From IMG/VR virus record IMGVR_UViG_3300049324_000014, positions 1 through 38,721 of that record: a stretch of 38,721 bases of DNA; one strand, 5' to 3'. The number at the start of each line of letters is the position of its first letter. The first letter of the stretch is position 1. The notes under the pieces are model-generated. The model searched no databases and was not told where the DNA came from. It saw nothing but the letters and a program-made list of their open reading frames with translations. Source of the DNA: a virus. A program made the position numbers and the translations under genes. Shown piece by piece: positions 28,254 to 36,872 of the stretch.

Positions 28254-29173
28254 TGCGCCGGATTCTCGCCCCCATCCTGGCGCTGGCGCTCGCTTGGGCG
28301 CCGATCGCTCAGGCCGCCAATCTGACGCCGGATCAGCTGACCCAGGCGATCACGGCGAACAACACCGACCTGATGGTCATCTACCCGACCGGCGGCCCGC
28401 TGAAGTCGATCCAGTGGACCGTGCTCAAGACCCTGATGGTGGCGGCGGTTGGCGGGGTCTATCTGCAGATCAACAACAACCTGAACGACCTGCAGTCCCC
28501 GTCATCGGCCAGGACCAACCTGGGCCTGGGAACAGCAGCCCTTGCGAACACCGGAACGTCGGGCGGGACCGTCCCGCTGCTCAGTGGCGTCAACACCTGG
28601 AGCGGTGCGCAGTCCTGGGTCGCCGGCTCAACGACCGTTGCGCCCTTCCTGTTCCAGTCCGGCTCGCTGCTCACGGCTCCAGCGGCTGGTGCGGTCGAAT
28701 GGGATGGCTCGAACGAGTACGTCACCAAGACCTCAGGCCCGACCCGCGAGACGCTGGGCTATGCCGACGGGTCGAACTTCAGCGTCAGCGCGGTCTCGAC
28801 GGCGCTCTCCGGCCAGACGTCCGGCACACTGGCCGCCGGCAACGATAGCCGCTTCGTCGGCCCGACGCAGAACGGCCAATGCTCCTATGTCCCCGTGCTC
28901 TCGGACGGCGGCAAGCAGCTCTATTGCAACACCGCCGGCACGCACACGCTGACGCTGCCGGCCAATTCGTCGGTGGCCTTTCAGGTCGGGACCAAGATCG
29001 ACGTGGTCAACGACTGCTCGGCCGGCGTCATGACCATCGCGATCACCACCGACACGCTGGTGTTTTTCACCGCCGGCACGACAGGTTCTCGCACCCTGGT
29101 CCCATGCGGCGAGGCGACGCTGACCAAGGTCAACACGACCCGCTGGATCATCGTCGGGGTTGGCGTCAACTGA
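28253..29173 (+). CDS. Exported tail-fibre-like protein (2 of 3)
   Basis: 306 residues. Signal peptide MRRILAPILALALAWAPIAQ with cleavage after AQA. The middle carries the motif NLNDLQSPSSARTNLGLGTA (about 78-97), the classic repeat of phage tail fibres and spikes. Beta-rich segments follow, and the C-terminus resembles a fibre tip domain (TLTLPANSSVAFQVGTKIDV, then FFTAGTTGSRTLVPCGEATL). The combination of a Sec signal with fibre-type repeats is odd. It may be an adhesin or receptor-masking protein placed on the cell surface, or a virion fibre. Confidence 0.72.
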   Translation: MRRILAPILALALAWAPIAQAANLTPDQLTQAITANNTDLMVIYPTGGPLKSIQWTVLKTLMVAAVGGVYLQINNNLNDLQSPSSARTNLGLGTAALANTGTSGGTVPLLSGVNTWSGAQSWVAGSTTVAPFLFQSGSLLTAPAAGAVEWDGSNEYVTKTSGPTRETLGYADGSNFSVSAVSTALSGQTSGTLAAGNDSRFVGPTQNGQCSYVPVLSDGGKQLYCNTAGTHTLTLPANSSVAFQVGTKIDVVNDCSAGVMTIAITTDTLVFFTAGTTGSRTLVPCGEATLTKVNTTRWIIVGVGVN

Positions 29174-29886
29174 TGCGCCGCTTCCTCGCCTTCCTATGCG
29201 CCGCGCTCCTGCTGGCCTCGCCCGCCGGCGCGGTTCCCAGCGCCTGGACGGTCTACAGCTCCGGCCCGCTCATCACGCAGCTCGGGACCGCCACCACCAG
29301 CGGCATCGCAACGACGGCGGTGCTGACAACGATCGCCGACGCGCCGGCGCACTCGACGATCATCGTCTTTGCCGCCTCCGAACCGAACGCCTTCGCTACG
29401 ACCTGGATGACGGACTCCAACGGCGACACGTTCACCCTGAAGAAATTCACGGTCTTGTCGTCAGCTAACGGGGGGGCTGCCTACGTCGTCAACACGGCCT
29501 CCGACCTTCCGGCAGGCTCGACGATCACGCTGACGCTTGGGTCATCGACCCACGGCTCCCTGGTCGCCATTGACGCCAAGAGCCTCAACGGCGGCGCTGA
29601 TGTGACCGGCGCGCAAACGACGGGCACGGCCTCCTCGACGTCGGTGCCAACCGGGGCGCTCGCCCAGCCCGTCGAGCTTGTTTGCGGCGCAACCTTCTTC
29701 CTGGGCACCAATCCGGGGACGTGGACCGAGGCGGTGGGCTTTACCTCCGAAACCCAACAGACGGGCGGCCCCGACATCTTCCCGGCCTGCCAGGCGGTGT
29801 TTTCGACGGCGGGCTCAACATACGCGCCAAGCTGGGCGAATAGCGTGCTCTTCGGGGCCAACGTCTGGTCGTGGAAGTCGCCATGA
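29173..29886 (+). CDS. Exported beta-rich protein (3 of 3)
   Basis: 237 residues. Signal peptide MRRFLAFLCAALLLASPAGA. The mature region is Thr/Ser/Ala/Gly-rich and predicted beta-stranded (TTAVLTTIADAPAHSTIIVF; DTFTLKKFTV; TASDLPAGSTITLTLGSS), with the look of a jelly-roll or IPT/TIG-like domain. Its start overlaps the previous stop by one base and its stop overlaps the next start, so all three exported proteins are made as a block. No named family. Confidence 0.72.
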   Translation: MRRFLAFLCAALLLASPAGAVPSAWTVYSSGPLITQLGTATTSGIATTAVLTTIADAPAHSTIIVFAASEPNAFATTWMTDSNGDTFTLKKFTVLSSANGGAAYVVNTASDLPAGSTITLTLGSSTHGSLVAIDAKSLNGGADVTGAQTTGTASSTSVPTGALAQPVELVCGATFFLGTNPGTWTEAVGFTSETQQTGGPDIFPACQAVFSTAGSTYAPSWANSVLFGANVWSWKSP

Positions 29887-30215
29887 CCGACGTCGCCCCC
29901 GTTCAGGCCCAATCGGCGCAGCTGGCTCCTTCTCAGCAGCTGGCCCAAGCCGTCACCACCGCCGGCGCGGCCCTGGTCGCCAGCGACCTCACCGCCCTGC
30001 AGGCCGCTCAACAGGTCCTGGCCAACGCCAACAGCACGGCCGACGACGTCACCGCCGCCCTGGGTACCCTCCCCGGAGCCGTAGGCGGGGCGGCCCGCGC
30101 CACGCGCGCCCAGGCGCTGCTCAGTGCTTGGCAGGCCGGACAGCAACGCCTCCTGGCCATCGCGCTCGCCGAGATGAACGGCATGATCGCGGCCATGGAC
30201 GGAGCGACCAGCTGA
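29883..30215 (+). CDS. Small Ala/Gln-rich helical protein
   Basis: 110 residues from ATG 29883 (ATGA overlap; GGAAG upstream). Almost entirely Ala/Gln/Leu-rich helix with no aromatic core, resembling assembly chaperones or virion minor proteins. It lies two genes before the scaffold. No family recognised. Confidence 0.68.
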   Translation: MTDVAPVQAQSAQLAPSQQLAQAVTTAGAALVASDLTALQAAQQVLANANSTADDVTAALGTLPGAVGGAARATRAQALLSAWQAGQQRLLAIALAEMNGMIAAMDGATS

Positions 30216-30556
30216 TGACCCAGCTTCGCTATTGCCGCGTCTGTCACGACCTGCACCCGCTGGAGCAGCCTTGGCCCTTGGCCTGCGTCGCCCATTGGGG
30301 AACGGCCTACGTCGCGCGTTCGGATCTTCCATGCCCGTCGATCCGCGCCGATGGCATGGACGCGATCCAGTCGATGGCGGACGGCCAGATGTATGACGGC
30401 CGCTCAGCCTATTACGACAGCGTCCGTCGCGCCGGATGCGAGATCGTCGGCGACGACCGGGCCGGCTTCGGCAAGGCCCCGACGATCGACAGTGTCATCC
30501 CCGGCAACATCGAAGCCGACATCAAGCGGACTATTCAGGAGCTAAGCAATGGCTGA
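30215..30556 (+). CDS. Small zinc-binding phage head-region protein
   Basis: 113 residues from ATG 30215 (TGATG overlap). Cys7, Cys10, Cys24 and His27 form a zinc ribbon at the N-terminus. The segment PSIRADGMDAIQSMADGQMYDG, then SAYYDSVRRAGCEIVGDDRA is a conserved motif of proteins encoded just before the scaffold in many alphaproteobacterial podophages. It overlaps the scaffold start by 8 bp. A role in capsid assembly is plausible from position only. Confidence 0.72.
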   Translation: MTQLRYCRVCHDLHPLEQPWPLACVAHWGTAYVARSDLPCPSIRADGMDAIQSMADGQMYDGRSAYYDSVRRAGCEIVGDDRAGFGKAPTIDSVIPGNIEADIKRTIQELSNG

Positions 30557-31622
30557 CGATTTCGAAGCCGAACAGCCTGAACCAGAAGTCTCCATCGGCG
30601 ATGACCTGCGCGATGCGTTCGCCGCTGACGGCGACGCTCAGGCGGGCATTGTCCCCGCCGCACCCGCTATCCCATCCGAGCCCGCCAAGGCGGCTGAGCC
30701 CGGCGCTGACGGCCGTGTGCGCGCCCCTGACGGAAAGTTTGCCAAGGCCCCCGAACAGGGGCAAAGCAAAGCAGAGCCTGTTTCGCCTCAGGCCAGCGGA
30801 ATCGAACCTCCCAAAGAGGCCATCGCCCCGCCGGCCGCCTGGAGCGCCGCAGCCAAGGCCGACTTCGCCTCTCTCCCCCCGCACATCCAACAGGAAGTGA
30901 TGCGGCGAGAGAAGGACGTAACGGACGGCCTGGCCCAGCGGCAACAGAAGGACGAAAGGTTCAACCGCCTGGACTCGCTCCTGGCTCCTCGTCGCGAACG
31001 CTTTCAGCTCGCGGGCCTCGATGAATTTCAAGCGGTCCAGGCGCTCTTCGCCGCCCAGGACCTCTTGGATCGCGACGCCCCCAGCGGTCTTCGCTACCTG
31101 GCCAAGCAGTACGGCGTGAACCTCGCCAGTCTGGCTCAAGGAGCCCCAGCGCAAGCGCAACAAGCGCCCATGCCGCCGGTGGTCCAACAGCTGATGAACG
31201 AAGTTCAATCCCTGAAAAGCGCTCACAACCAGCAACAGCAGTCCGCCGACCGAGCCGCCCAAGACCAAGCTTCCCAAATGGTCCAAGCTTTTAGTGCCGA
31301 CCCGAAGAATCTCTACTTCGAGAACGTGCGGAAAGATATGGCCGATCTGGTCAATTCAGGTCAGGCCAAGACCATTCAGGAAGCTTACGACAGAGCGGTT
31401 TGGGCCAATCCAGAGACCCGCCCCCTGATGCTTCGGCAGCAGGAGGAGCAACGGGAGACGGAGCGGAGGGCCGCCGCCACCGCCAGGTCGAACGCCGCGC
31501 GTCATGCGTCAGGGTCAATCACCGGCTCGCCCACCCCCGGCTCGTCGCCGGCGAGGGTGAACAGCCCCACCGCAACCGTGGCCGACGATCTCCGAGACAC
31601 CATCCGAGAACTCGCCGGCTGA
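30549..31622 (+). CDS. Scaffolding protein
   Basis: 357 residues. An acidic, disordered N-terminus contains RAPDGKFAKAPEQ. The core begins PPAAWSAAAKADFASLPPHI and continues QQEVMRREKDVTDG, then LDEFQAVQALFAAQDLLDRD and LRYLAKQYGVNL, a pattern I know from scaffolds preceding P22-like coat genes. Gln-rich coiled coil and a C-terminal VADDLRDTIRELAG follow. It would template procapsid assembly and then exit. The interval 31020-31420 is less GC-rich than its surroundings. Placement directly before the capsid gene supports the call. Confidence 0.82.
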   Translation: MADDFEAEQPEPEVSIGDDLRDAFAADGDAQAGIVPAAPAIPSEPAKAAEPGADGRVRAPDGKFAKAPEQGQSKAEPVSPQASGIEPPKEAIAPPAAWSAAAKADFASLPPHIQQEVMRREKDVTDGLAQRQQKDERFNRLDSLLAPRRERFQLAGLDEFQAVQALFAAQDLLDRDAPSGLRYLAKQYGVNLASLAQGAPAQAQQAPMPPVVQQLMNEVQSLKSAHNQQQQSADRAAQDQASQMVQAFSADPKNLYFENVRKDMADLVNSGQAKTIQEAYDRAVWANPETRPLMLRQQEEQRETERRAAATARSNAARHASGSITGSPTPGSSPARVNSPTATVADDLRDTIRELAG

Positions 31623-31641
31623 CATCTAAGGAACCCAGGCG

Positions 31642-32613
31642 ATGGCTTCGCCCAACCTGAACGAAATCGTCACCACCACGCTGCGCAAGCGTAGTGGAAA
31701 GCTGGCGGACAACGTGACCAACAACAACGCCCTTCTCGCGCGCATGAAGAAGAAGGGCTCCATCGAAACCGTCTCCGGCGGTCGCACCATCGTGCAAGAG
31801 CTGGAGTACGCCCAGAACGGGACCTACCAGCGCTACGCCGGCTATCAGGTCCTCAACATCCAGCCCTCGGACGTGTTCACCGCGGCCGAGTTCGACTGGA
31901 AGCAGATCGCCGTCGCGGTGACTTGGAACGGCCTGGAGATCGACGTCCAGAACACCGGCGAGGAACAGCTCATCGACCTGCTCTCGGCGCGGATCAAGAA
32001 CGCCGAGAAGACCCTCGCCAACAACATGTCCTACGACATGTATTCCAACGGTACGGCGGACGGCGGCCTGCAGATCGGCGGCCTTCAACTGCTCGTCGCG
32101 GACGCTCCCACTACGGGCGTGGTCGGCGGCATCGACCGGGCGCAATGGCAGTTCTGGCGCAACCAGTCGTTCTCCGCCGTGACCAACGGCGGCGGCGCGG
32201 CCTCGGCGCTGAATATCCAGGGCTACATGAACCAGCTCTGGCTCAACACCAAGCGCCAGAACGACGTCATCGACCTGATCATCGCCGACAACGCCTACTT
32301 CAACTTCTACTGGTCTTCGCTGCAGTCGATTCAGCGCATCACCAAGGAAGACGAAGGCGAAGCCGGCTATCAGCGCCTCAAATACATGGGCGCCGACGTG
32401 GTGGCGGACGGTGCGATCGGCGCGGCTTGCCCCGCCAATCACATGTACTTCCTGAACACCGACTACATCAAATACCGGCCGTCCTCGAAGCGGAACATGG
32501 TTCCGCTGGAAACGGTCTCTTCCATCAACCAAGACGCCTCCGTGCGGCTGATCGTCTGGGCGGGCAACGTGACCCTGTCCAACGCTGAGCTGCAGGGCGT
32601 GCTGATCGCCTAA
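31642..32613 (+). CDS. Major capsid protein
   Basis: 323 residues with AAGGA before the ATG. The N-terminal region LNEIVTTTLRKRSGKLADNV, then NNALLARMKKKGSIETVSGG and NGTYQRYAGYQVL is characteristic of a phage coat family with an HK97-type fold, as are LTW-type and LINLLSARIKNAEKTLAN-like segments and the C-terminal block MYFLNTDYIKYRPSSKRNMV. It forms the icosahedral shell. Codon usage is the most strongly biased of the window, as expected for the most expressed gene. Confidence 0.92.
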   Translation: MASPNLNEIVTTTLRKRSGKLADNVTNNNALLARMKKKGSIETVSGGRTIVQELEYAQNGTYQRYAGYQVLNIQPSDVFTAAEFDWKQIAVAVTWNGLEIDVQNTGEEQLIDLLSARIKNAEKTLANNMSYDMYSNGTADGGLQIGGLQLLVADAPTTGVVGGIDRAQWQFWRNQSFSAVTNGGGAASALNIQGYMNQLWLNTKRQNDVIDLIIADNAYFNFYWSSLQSIQRITKEDEGEAGYQRLKYMGADVVADGAIGAACPANHMYFLNTDYIKYRPSSKRNMVPLETVSSINQDASVRLIVWAGNVTLSNAELQGVLIA

Positions 32614-32623
32614 GGAGGGCATC

Positions 32624-33562
32624 ATGAAAAAGCTTCGTTACCTCTCCGAGGCCGCCCGCTTCTCGGGCATCGAACTGACCGGAGCCGACCCGTTTCTCGA
32701 TCAGCTGGTGATGAACCTCTGCTGGCAGGGGGACTTCGGCAAGGGCATCGACACCGGCTCTGGCATCTGGTCCGACCCGGGCGCCAACCCGTGCCTGCTC
32801 TATGGCCCGGCGACCGCGGCCGGCGTGTCCAACCAGGGCGTCCCGCTTCCCAACTGGAAACCGGGCATGACGGTCAACGGCGACGGCGGGTCGGAGTTCA
32901 TCTACTGCAAGCTGGTCATCGCCTCGGCGAACACCGACTTGCTCCCAGGCCAAGGCTATTTCTGGGACAAGGACTTCACCGCGACGCTGATGAGCGGGAC
33001 CAACGCCTCCAACATCCTGAACGCTGAAGTCGGCGTTCTGAATGTCTGGTCGCCGCTCACCGCAGCCGGGACCTATTACATCTGGCTGCAGCGGGCGGGT
33101 CACTGCTCGGTGCAGGCGGCGGGGTCCTCGGCGGCCACCGGCTCGGCGGAGACCACCGGCACGGCGGGGCAGTTCAAGTTCCCGACGTCGCCCACGGCCT
33201 CGCAGAAGAACGCCTTGCCGTTCACCGCCTACAACGCCTCCTCGAGCATCACGTTCACCGGCAACACGGTCAACGGCTCGCCCTACATCACCAACGTGGT
33301 GTCGGTGTCAGGCGGCGCGGCCAACCCGCTGGACGATATCCAGCTGGGCCAGGTCATCACCGGGACCAACCTGCCGTCGAACGCGATCATCGCGGCCATT
33401 GACCGGCAGGGCAGCGGCTGGCGCATCACCATCGGCACGAACACCGCCGGCTCGTATGCGACCATCCAGAACTGCACCGGCACGGCCAACGGAACCACCT
33501 TCACCGTGACCTCGCACGTCACGGCGAACGTGTTCTGGCCGACCTTCGTCAAGCAGAACTAA
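32624..33562 (+). CDS. Head decoration or minor capsid protein, probable
   Basis: 312 residues, with a strong AAGGAGG site 6 bp before the ATG, the best ribosome site in the late operon. The N-terminal 160 residues are mixed (SEAARFSGIELTGADPFLDQ; GQGYFWDKDFTATLMSGT). The C-terminal half is Thr/Ser/Asn-rich beta structure like an Ig or fibre domain. High predicted expression and position between the capsid gene and a strong hairpin suggest an abundant virion component. The family is not identified. Confidence 0.68.
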   Translation: MKKLRYLSEAARFSGIELTGADPFLDQLVMNLCWQGDFGKGIDTGSGIWSDPGANPCLLYGPATAAGVSNQGVPLPNWKPGMTVNGDGGSEFIYCKLVIASANTDLLPGQGYFWDKDFTATLMSGTNASNILNAEVGVLNVWSPLTAAGTYYIWLQRAGHCSVQAAGSSAATGSAETTGTAGQFKFPTSPTASQKNALPFTAYNASSSITFTGNTVNGSPYITNVVSVSGGAANPLDDIQLGQVITGTNLPSNAIIAAIDRQGSGWRITIGTNTAGSYATIQNCTGTANGTTFTVTSHVTANVFWPTFVKQN

Positions 33563-33572
33563 CCCTGAGGGA

Positions 33573-33595
33573 GGGGGCGACTTAAAGTCGCCCCC
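33573..33595 (+). terminator. Strong hairpin after capsid genes
   Basis: Perfect inverted repeat: GGGGGCGACTT, one A, AAGTCGCCCCC, followed by TTGCCTT. It begins 11 bp after the stop. The stem is very stable though the T-tract is short. It probably limits read-through from the highly expressed head genes to the connector genes, which have no evident promoter of their own until 35165. Confidence 0.7.
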
Positions 33596-33617
33596 TTGCC
33601 TTCGATAGCGAGGACCG

Positions 33618-34190
33618 ATGAGCGAGACAGACTTCAAGGATCCGAACGCGCCCAAGTCGCCGCTGGTCCCCGTGTTCTTCGAGGACAAGGTGCACCTGAC
33701 CTTCCGCTCCGAGCAGGAGGGTCATCCGATCTACGAGATGCGCGAGTTCGTCCGCGTCTTCATTCCAGGCAACCGCGGCTCGGTCGCGGTCGAGCCGGCC
33801 GGACCTGAGCAGATCGCCCGCTGGCCGAAGGAGTATGAAGCCTTCAAGTCCGGCAAGGAAGCGCCGCTGCTCGGCACGCCGCTGACCGAATGGCCCAACT
33901 CGATGATGACCGCGGCCAAGGCCGAGGAGTTGGCCTATTTCCATATCAAGACCGTCGAGCAGCTGGCCGAGGTCAACGACGCCCAGCTGCAGAACCTCGG
34001 CATGGGCGCCCGCCAACTGCGCGAGACGGCCATCAAGTTCCTGGAGGTCGCCAGGACCGGCACGGCTCCGCTGGAGCGCCTGGTAGCCCAGACCCTTCGC
34101 CAGCAAGACGAGATCGAACGCCTGAAGCGCGACTTGGCCGACGCCAACGCGCGGGCCAATGTCAGGGAGCAGGCCGATGCCCGCGCTTGA
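33618..34190 (+). CDS. Head-tail region protein with helix-hairpin-helix-like segment
   Basis: 190 residues, GAGGA before the ATG. The N-terminal half (PVFFEDKVHLTFRSEQEGHP; EFVRVFIPGNRGSVAVEP) is beta-rich. The middle (ELAYFHIKTVEQLAEVNDAQ, LQNLGMGARQLRETAIKFLE) resembles a helix-hairpin-helix fold. The C-terminus is a coiled coil. Proteins of this layout commonly follow the coat gene in P22-like podophages; the exact role (head completion or connector assembly) is not known to me. Confidence 0.72.
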   Translation: MSETDFKDPNAPKSPLVPVFFEDKVHLTFRSEQEGHPIYEMREFVRVFIPGNRGSVAVEPAGPEQIARWPKEYEAFKSGKEAPLLGTPLTEWPNSMMTAAKAEELAYFHIKTVEQLAEVNDAQLQNLGMGARQLRETAIKFLEVARTGTAPLERLVAQTLRQQDEIERLKRDLADANARANVREQADARA

Positions 34191-34467
34191 ACGACGCATC
34201 AGCCTGCGAGGCCCCCGCTTCTGGCAGGAGGGCGAGACGCTGATGTTCTGCAACCAGATCGACGGCTCGACCCGCGACGGACCCAGGGAGGCCACGGACG
34301 CCGACGCCGAGGCCCACCCCGAGGCGTTCGCCGCCATGGGCGACGACACCAGCAGCCCCGGCAAGCCGATGATCACGGTGAAGAACCCGCCCGTCATCCC
34401 GCCGCCTGAGCCTAAGCCCTTCGCGGCCAGGCGCGACAAGACCCGCGAGCAGTTCGAACGGTCATGA
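34177..34467 (+). CDS. Small virion-region protein
   Basis: 96 residues from ATG 34177, in a shifted frame overlapping the previous gene by 14 bp; GGGAG upstream supports this start over ATG 34159. It begins MPALERRISLRGPRFWQEGE and ends in a Pro/Lys-rich, likely disordered tail. It overlaps the next gene by four bases. Role unknown; position suggests a connector or assembly factor. Confidence 0.65.
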   Translation: MPALERRISLRGPRFWQEGETLMFCNQIDGSTRDGPREATDADAEAHPEAFAAMGDDTSSPGKPMITVKNPPVIPPPEPKPFAARRDKTREQFERS

Positions 34468-35162
34468 GCCTGCTGACCATCATCCAGGCCGTCACGGGCA
34501 GGCTCTCGCTGCCGACGCCAACGGTGGTGGTCGGATCGACCGACCGGCAGGTGCAGCAGCTCTACGCCCTCGCCAACGAGCAGGGGCTATCGCTTGCCCG
34601 GGCGCACGAATGGCAGGCCCTGACCGAGGAGCAGAACTTCGCCTCGACCAATGGGCCGGAGCAGATCGCCGCCATTCCGGCCGACTTCGATCGCTTCGTG
34701 CCGAACAGCTTCTTCAACCGCACCACCCGCCGGCCGATGACCGGGCCTATCACGCCCAGGCAATGGCAGTGGATACAGGCCCAGCCGGTCTATTCGACGG
34801 TCTATCTAGCCTTCCGCGAGCGGGGAGGGCGGTTCCTTACCGCGCCCAGTCCTCCAGCGGGCCAGGAGTGCTATTACGAGTACGTCTCGAAGAACTGGGC
34901 CGCGAGCAACCTTGGCGTGGCGCAGTCGAGCTTCCTGGCCGACACCGACGTTTCGGTGCTGGACGAGGAGCTGCAAATCCTGGGCCTCCGCTGGCGCTTC
35001 CTGAAGGCCAAGGGGCTCGACTACGCCGAGGACATGCAGACCTATGGCATCGAGGTCGAACAGGCCATGGCGCGGGACGGGGGCTCGTCCATGCTGAGCC
35101 TCGCGCCGCAGCCGGTGGACCTCAACCGCGTCAACCTGCCTGACGGCAACTTCGGATTATAG
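34464..35162 (+). CDS. Head-tail adaptor / tail tubular A-like protein
   Basis: 232 residues. The N-terminal part (LTIIQAVTGRLSLPTPTVVV, then QVQQLYALANEQGLSLAR) and the pattern FDRFVPNSFFNRTTRRPMTG, YEYVSKNWA, LDEELQILGLRWRFLKAKGL are typical of short-tail adaptor proteins (P22 gp4 / T7 gp11 type) that sit under the portal and provide the tube. The length is in the expected range. It ends 2 bp before late promoter copy 3. Confidence 0.72.
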   Translation: MSLLTIIQAVTGRLSLPTPTVVVGSTDRQVQQLYALANEQGLSLARAHEWQALTEEQNFASTNGPEQIAAIPADFDRFVPNSFFNRTTRRPMTGPITPRQWQWIQAQPVYSTVYLAFRERGGRFLTAPSPPAGQECYYEYVSKNWAASNLGVAQSSFLADTDVSVLDEELQILGLRWRFLKAKGLDYAEDMQTYGIEVEQAMARDGGSSMLSLAPQPVDLNRVNLPDGNFGL

Positions 35163-35164
35163 CG

Positions 35165-35204
35165 CCAAGCCTTTCCCTTGGACGCCTGACCGAAGCCCCA
35201 TCAT
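35165..35204 (+). promoter_or_regulatory. Candidate late promoter, copy 3 (before large tail protein)
   Basis: CCAAGCCTTTCCCTTGG at 35165-35181, TTGGAC as -35 and CATCAT (35199-35204) as -10. The ATG at 35211 begins 7 nt after the -10, the same geometry as at the portal gene, again implying a leaderless message. Confidence 0.6.
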
Positions 35205-35210
35205 GCGGGC

Positions 35211-36872
35211 ATGGTCAGAAGGGCGCTAAGGCCGAACCCGCAGAAAAAGCAGGTCTCGATGGCGCGGACCATCCCGGCCCCGATCGGCGGCTGGGATGCG
35301 CAAAGCCCGCTGGCCGCGATGCCTCCACAGAACGCCGTGATCCTCGACAACTGGATACCTCGCTCCGGCTATGTCGAGGTGCGGCGCGGCTTTGTCCAGC
35401 AGCAGACCGGCATGCCCGGCCCCGTCGAGAGCCTGATGGCCTATCGCGGCGGTCCCACAGGCGACAACCTGTTCGCGGCCTCGTCGGGCAACCTCTACGA
35501 CGTGACGACCGTGGGCGCGCCGCTCGGGGCTCCGGTCTATAGCGGCGCGGCCTCGAACCGCTGGAACACCACTTCGTTCTCCAATCCGGCTGGGACTTGG
35601 CTGATCGCGGTCAATGGCGTCGATACGCCGATCGGCTACAACGCCGGGGCCTGGGCGACCCTGCCGCCAATCAGCGGCTCTTCCGGCGCGATCACGCTCG
35701 ACCCGACGAAGCTATTCTGCGTCGCGCCCCACCAGGGGCGGCTGCTGTTCGGCGAGATCGACACCCTGCATGTGTGGTTCCCCGCGGCCGCGGCGGTCGG
35801 TGGCGTCATGCAGCTGCTCGACCTGGGCTCGGTGTTCTCGAAGGGCGGTAGGCTGGTCGGCATCGCCACATGGTCGTGGCAGTTCGGCGTGACGGCGGAC
35901 GAGTACGCCGTGTTCATGACCGACCAAGGCCAGATCGCGCTCTTTTCCGGCATCGACCCGTCGAACGCCGCCGACTGGACGCTGACCGGCGTCTATGACT
36001 TCGGCAAGCCCGTTGGACCGAAAGCCCTGATCCGCTACGGCGCGGACCTGGTCATCATCACCACCGATGGCATCATCCCGCTCAGCCAGGCGCTGAAGCT
36101 CGACCGGACCCAGGACAACACCGTCGCCCTGACCGCGATGATCAAGGACGCCTTCTCCGGCGCGGTGCGGGCCTACAAGGATAACTACGGCTGGCAGGGC
36201 CTGCTCTACGCCGGCGACACCACCTCGAACGACCCCGACGCTGACGGCGGATCGCTCGGCATCTTCAACATTCCGATCACCACCTTGGGGACCTCGGAGC
36301 AGTACGTCATCAACCTCTCGACCGGGGCTTGGTGCAGGTTCCTCGGCCTGAACGCCTTCTGCTGGGAGGTGGCGAACGACGCGGTCTATTTCGGATCGAC
36401 CGCGGGCGTCTATCAATGGGACGTCGGCGCCAGCGACAACGGTCAGACGATCACCGCCGAGGTCCTGGGGGCCTTCTCCAGCTATGGCGCGGTGACGACC
36501 AAGCAGTTCACCATGGCCCGGCCGCTGCTCAGGACCTCCGGGCTTGTCCAGCCGGCCATCGACATCAATACCGACTTCGACCAGACGCCGCCGGCGGCCA
36601 TGCCGAGCGTGGTGGATGCCGGATCGGTGGTCAGCGAGATCCGCTACGATTGGACCGGCGTCTCGGGCGTCGGCTACATGGGCGCGCCGCACATGGTCGT
36701 CTCGTTGAGGAGCGACCCCACCCAAGCCGATCTAGCCGTGGATAGCGGGCTGATCGACGTCCTGGGCGTGGACTCGACCGACAGCCTCGCCGTCCAATCT
36801 GGCCTGCCCTACGACGTGCCATGCCAGCTGATCAGCTTCGATGTGATGTGGCAGCCAGGTGGTCCCCTATGA
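35211..36872 (+). CDS. Large tail hub/nozzle protein
   Basis: 553 residues. After a basic leader (MVRRALRPNPQKKQVS) the sequence IPAPIGGWDAQSPLAAMPPQ, then NAVILDNWIPRSGYVEVRRG is a conserved N-terminus of large tail proteins in this podophage group. The body is beta-propeller-like with repeated GD/W segments (FAASSGNLYDVTT; WSWQFGVTADEYAVFMTDQG; FETDG-like turns). It probably forms the hub or nozzle below the adaptor (role comparable to P22 gp10 or T7 gp12). An internal ATG at 35259 with AGG upstream is an alternative start; the leaderless ATG is favoured by the promoter geometry. Confidence 0.75.
   Translation: MVRRALRPNPQKKQVSMARTIPAPIGGWDAQSPLAAMPPQNAVILDNWIPRSGYVEVRRGFVQQQTGMPGPVESLMAYRGGPTGDNLFAASSGNLYDVTTVGAPLGAPVYSGAASNRWNTTSFSNPAGTWLIAVNGVDTPIGYNAGAWATLPPISGSSGAITLDPTKLFCVAPHQGRLLFGEIDTLHVWFPAAAAVGGVMQLLDLGSVFSKGGRLVGIATWSWQFGVTADEYAVFMTDQGQIALFSGIDPSNAADWTLTGVYDFGKPVGPKALIRYGADLVIITTDGIIPLSQALKLDRTQDNTVALTAMIKDAFSGAVRAYKDNYGWQGLLYAGDTTSNDPDADGGSLGIFNIPITTLGTSEQYVINLSTGAWCRFLGLNAFCWEVANDAVYFGSTAGVYQWDVGASDNGQTITAEVLGAFSSYGAVTTKQFTMARPLLRTSGLVQPAIDINTDFDQTPPAAMPSVVDAGSVVSEIRYDWTGVSGVGYMGAPHMVVSLRSDPTQADLAVDSGLIDVLGVDSTDSLAVQSGLPYDVPCQLISFDVMWQPGGPL

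Noticed and set aside
31519-32625. Antisense open frame of 368 codons opposite the capsid gene
   Set aside because: It mirrors the strongly biased capsid gene and has the Val/Gly/Arg-rich composition of a frame shadow.
24213-35162. Tape measure or tail sheath genes indicating a long tail
   Set aside because: No large coiled-coil tape-measure protein, tube/sheath genes or overlapping frameshift chaperone pair; the gene set fits a short tail.
35712-36725. Long antisense open frame (337 codons) opposite the tail hub
   Set aside because: GC-rich codon bias on the plus strand keeps antisense frames open; the encoded sequence is Arg/Gly/Val-rich without domain, and the plus-strand gene is clearly real.
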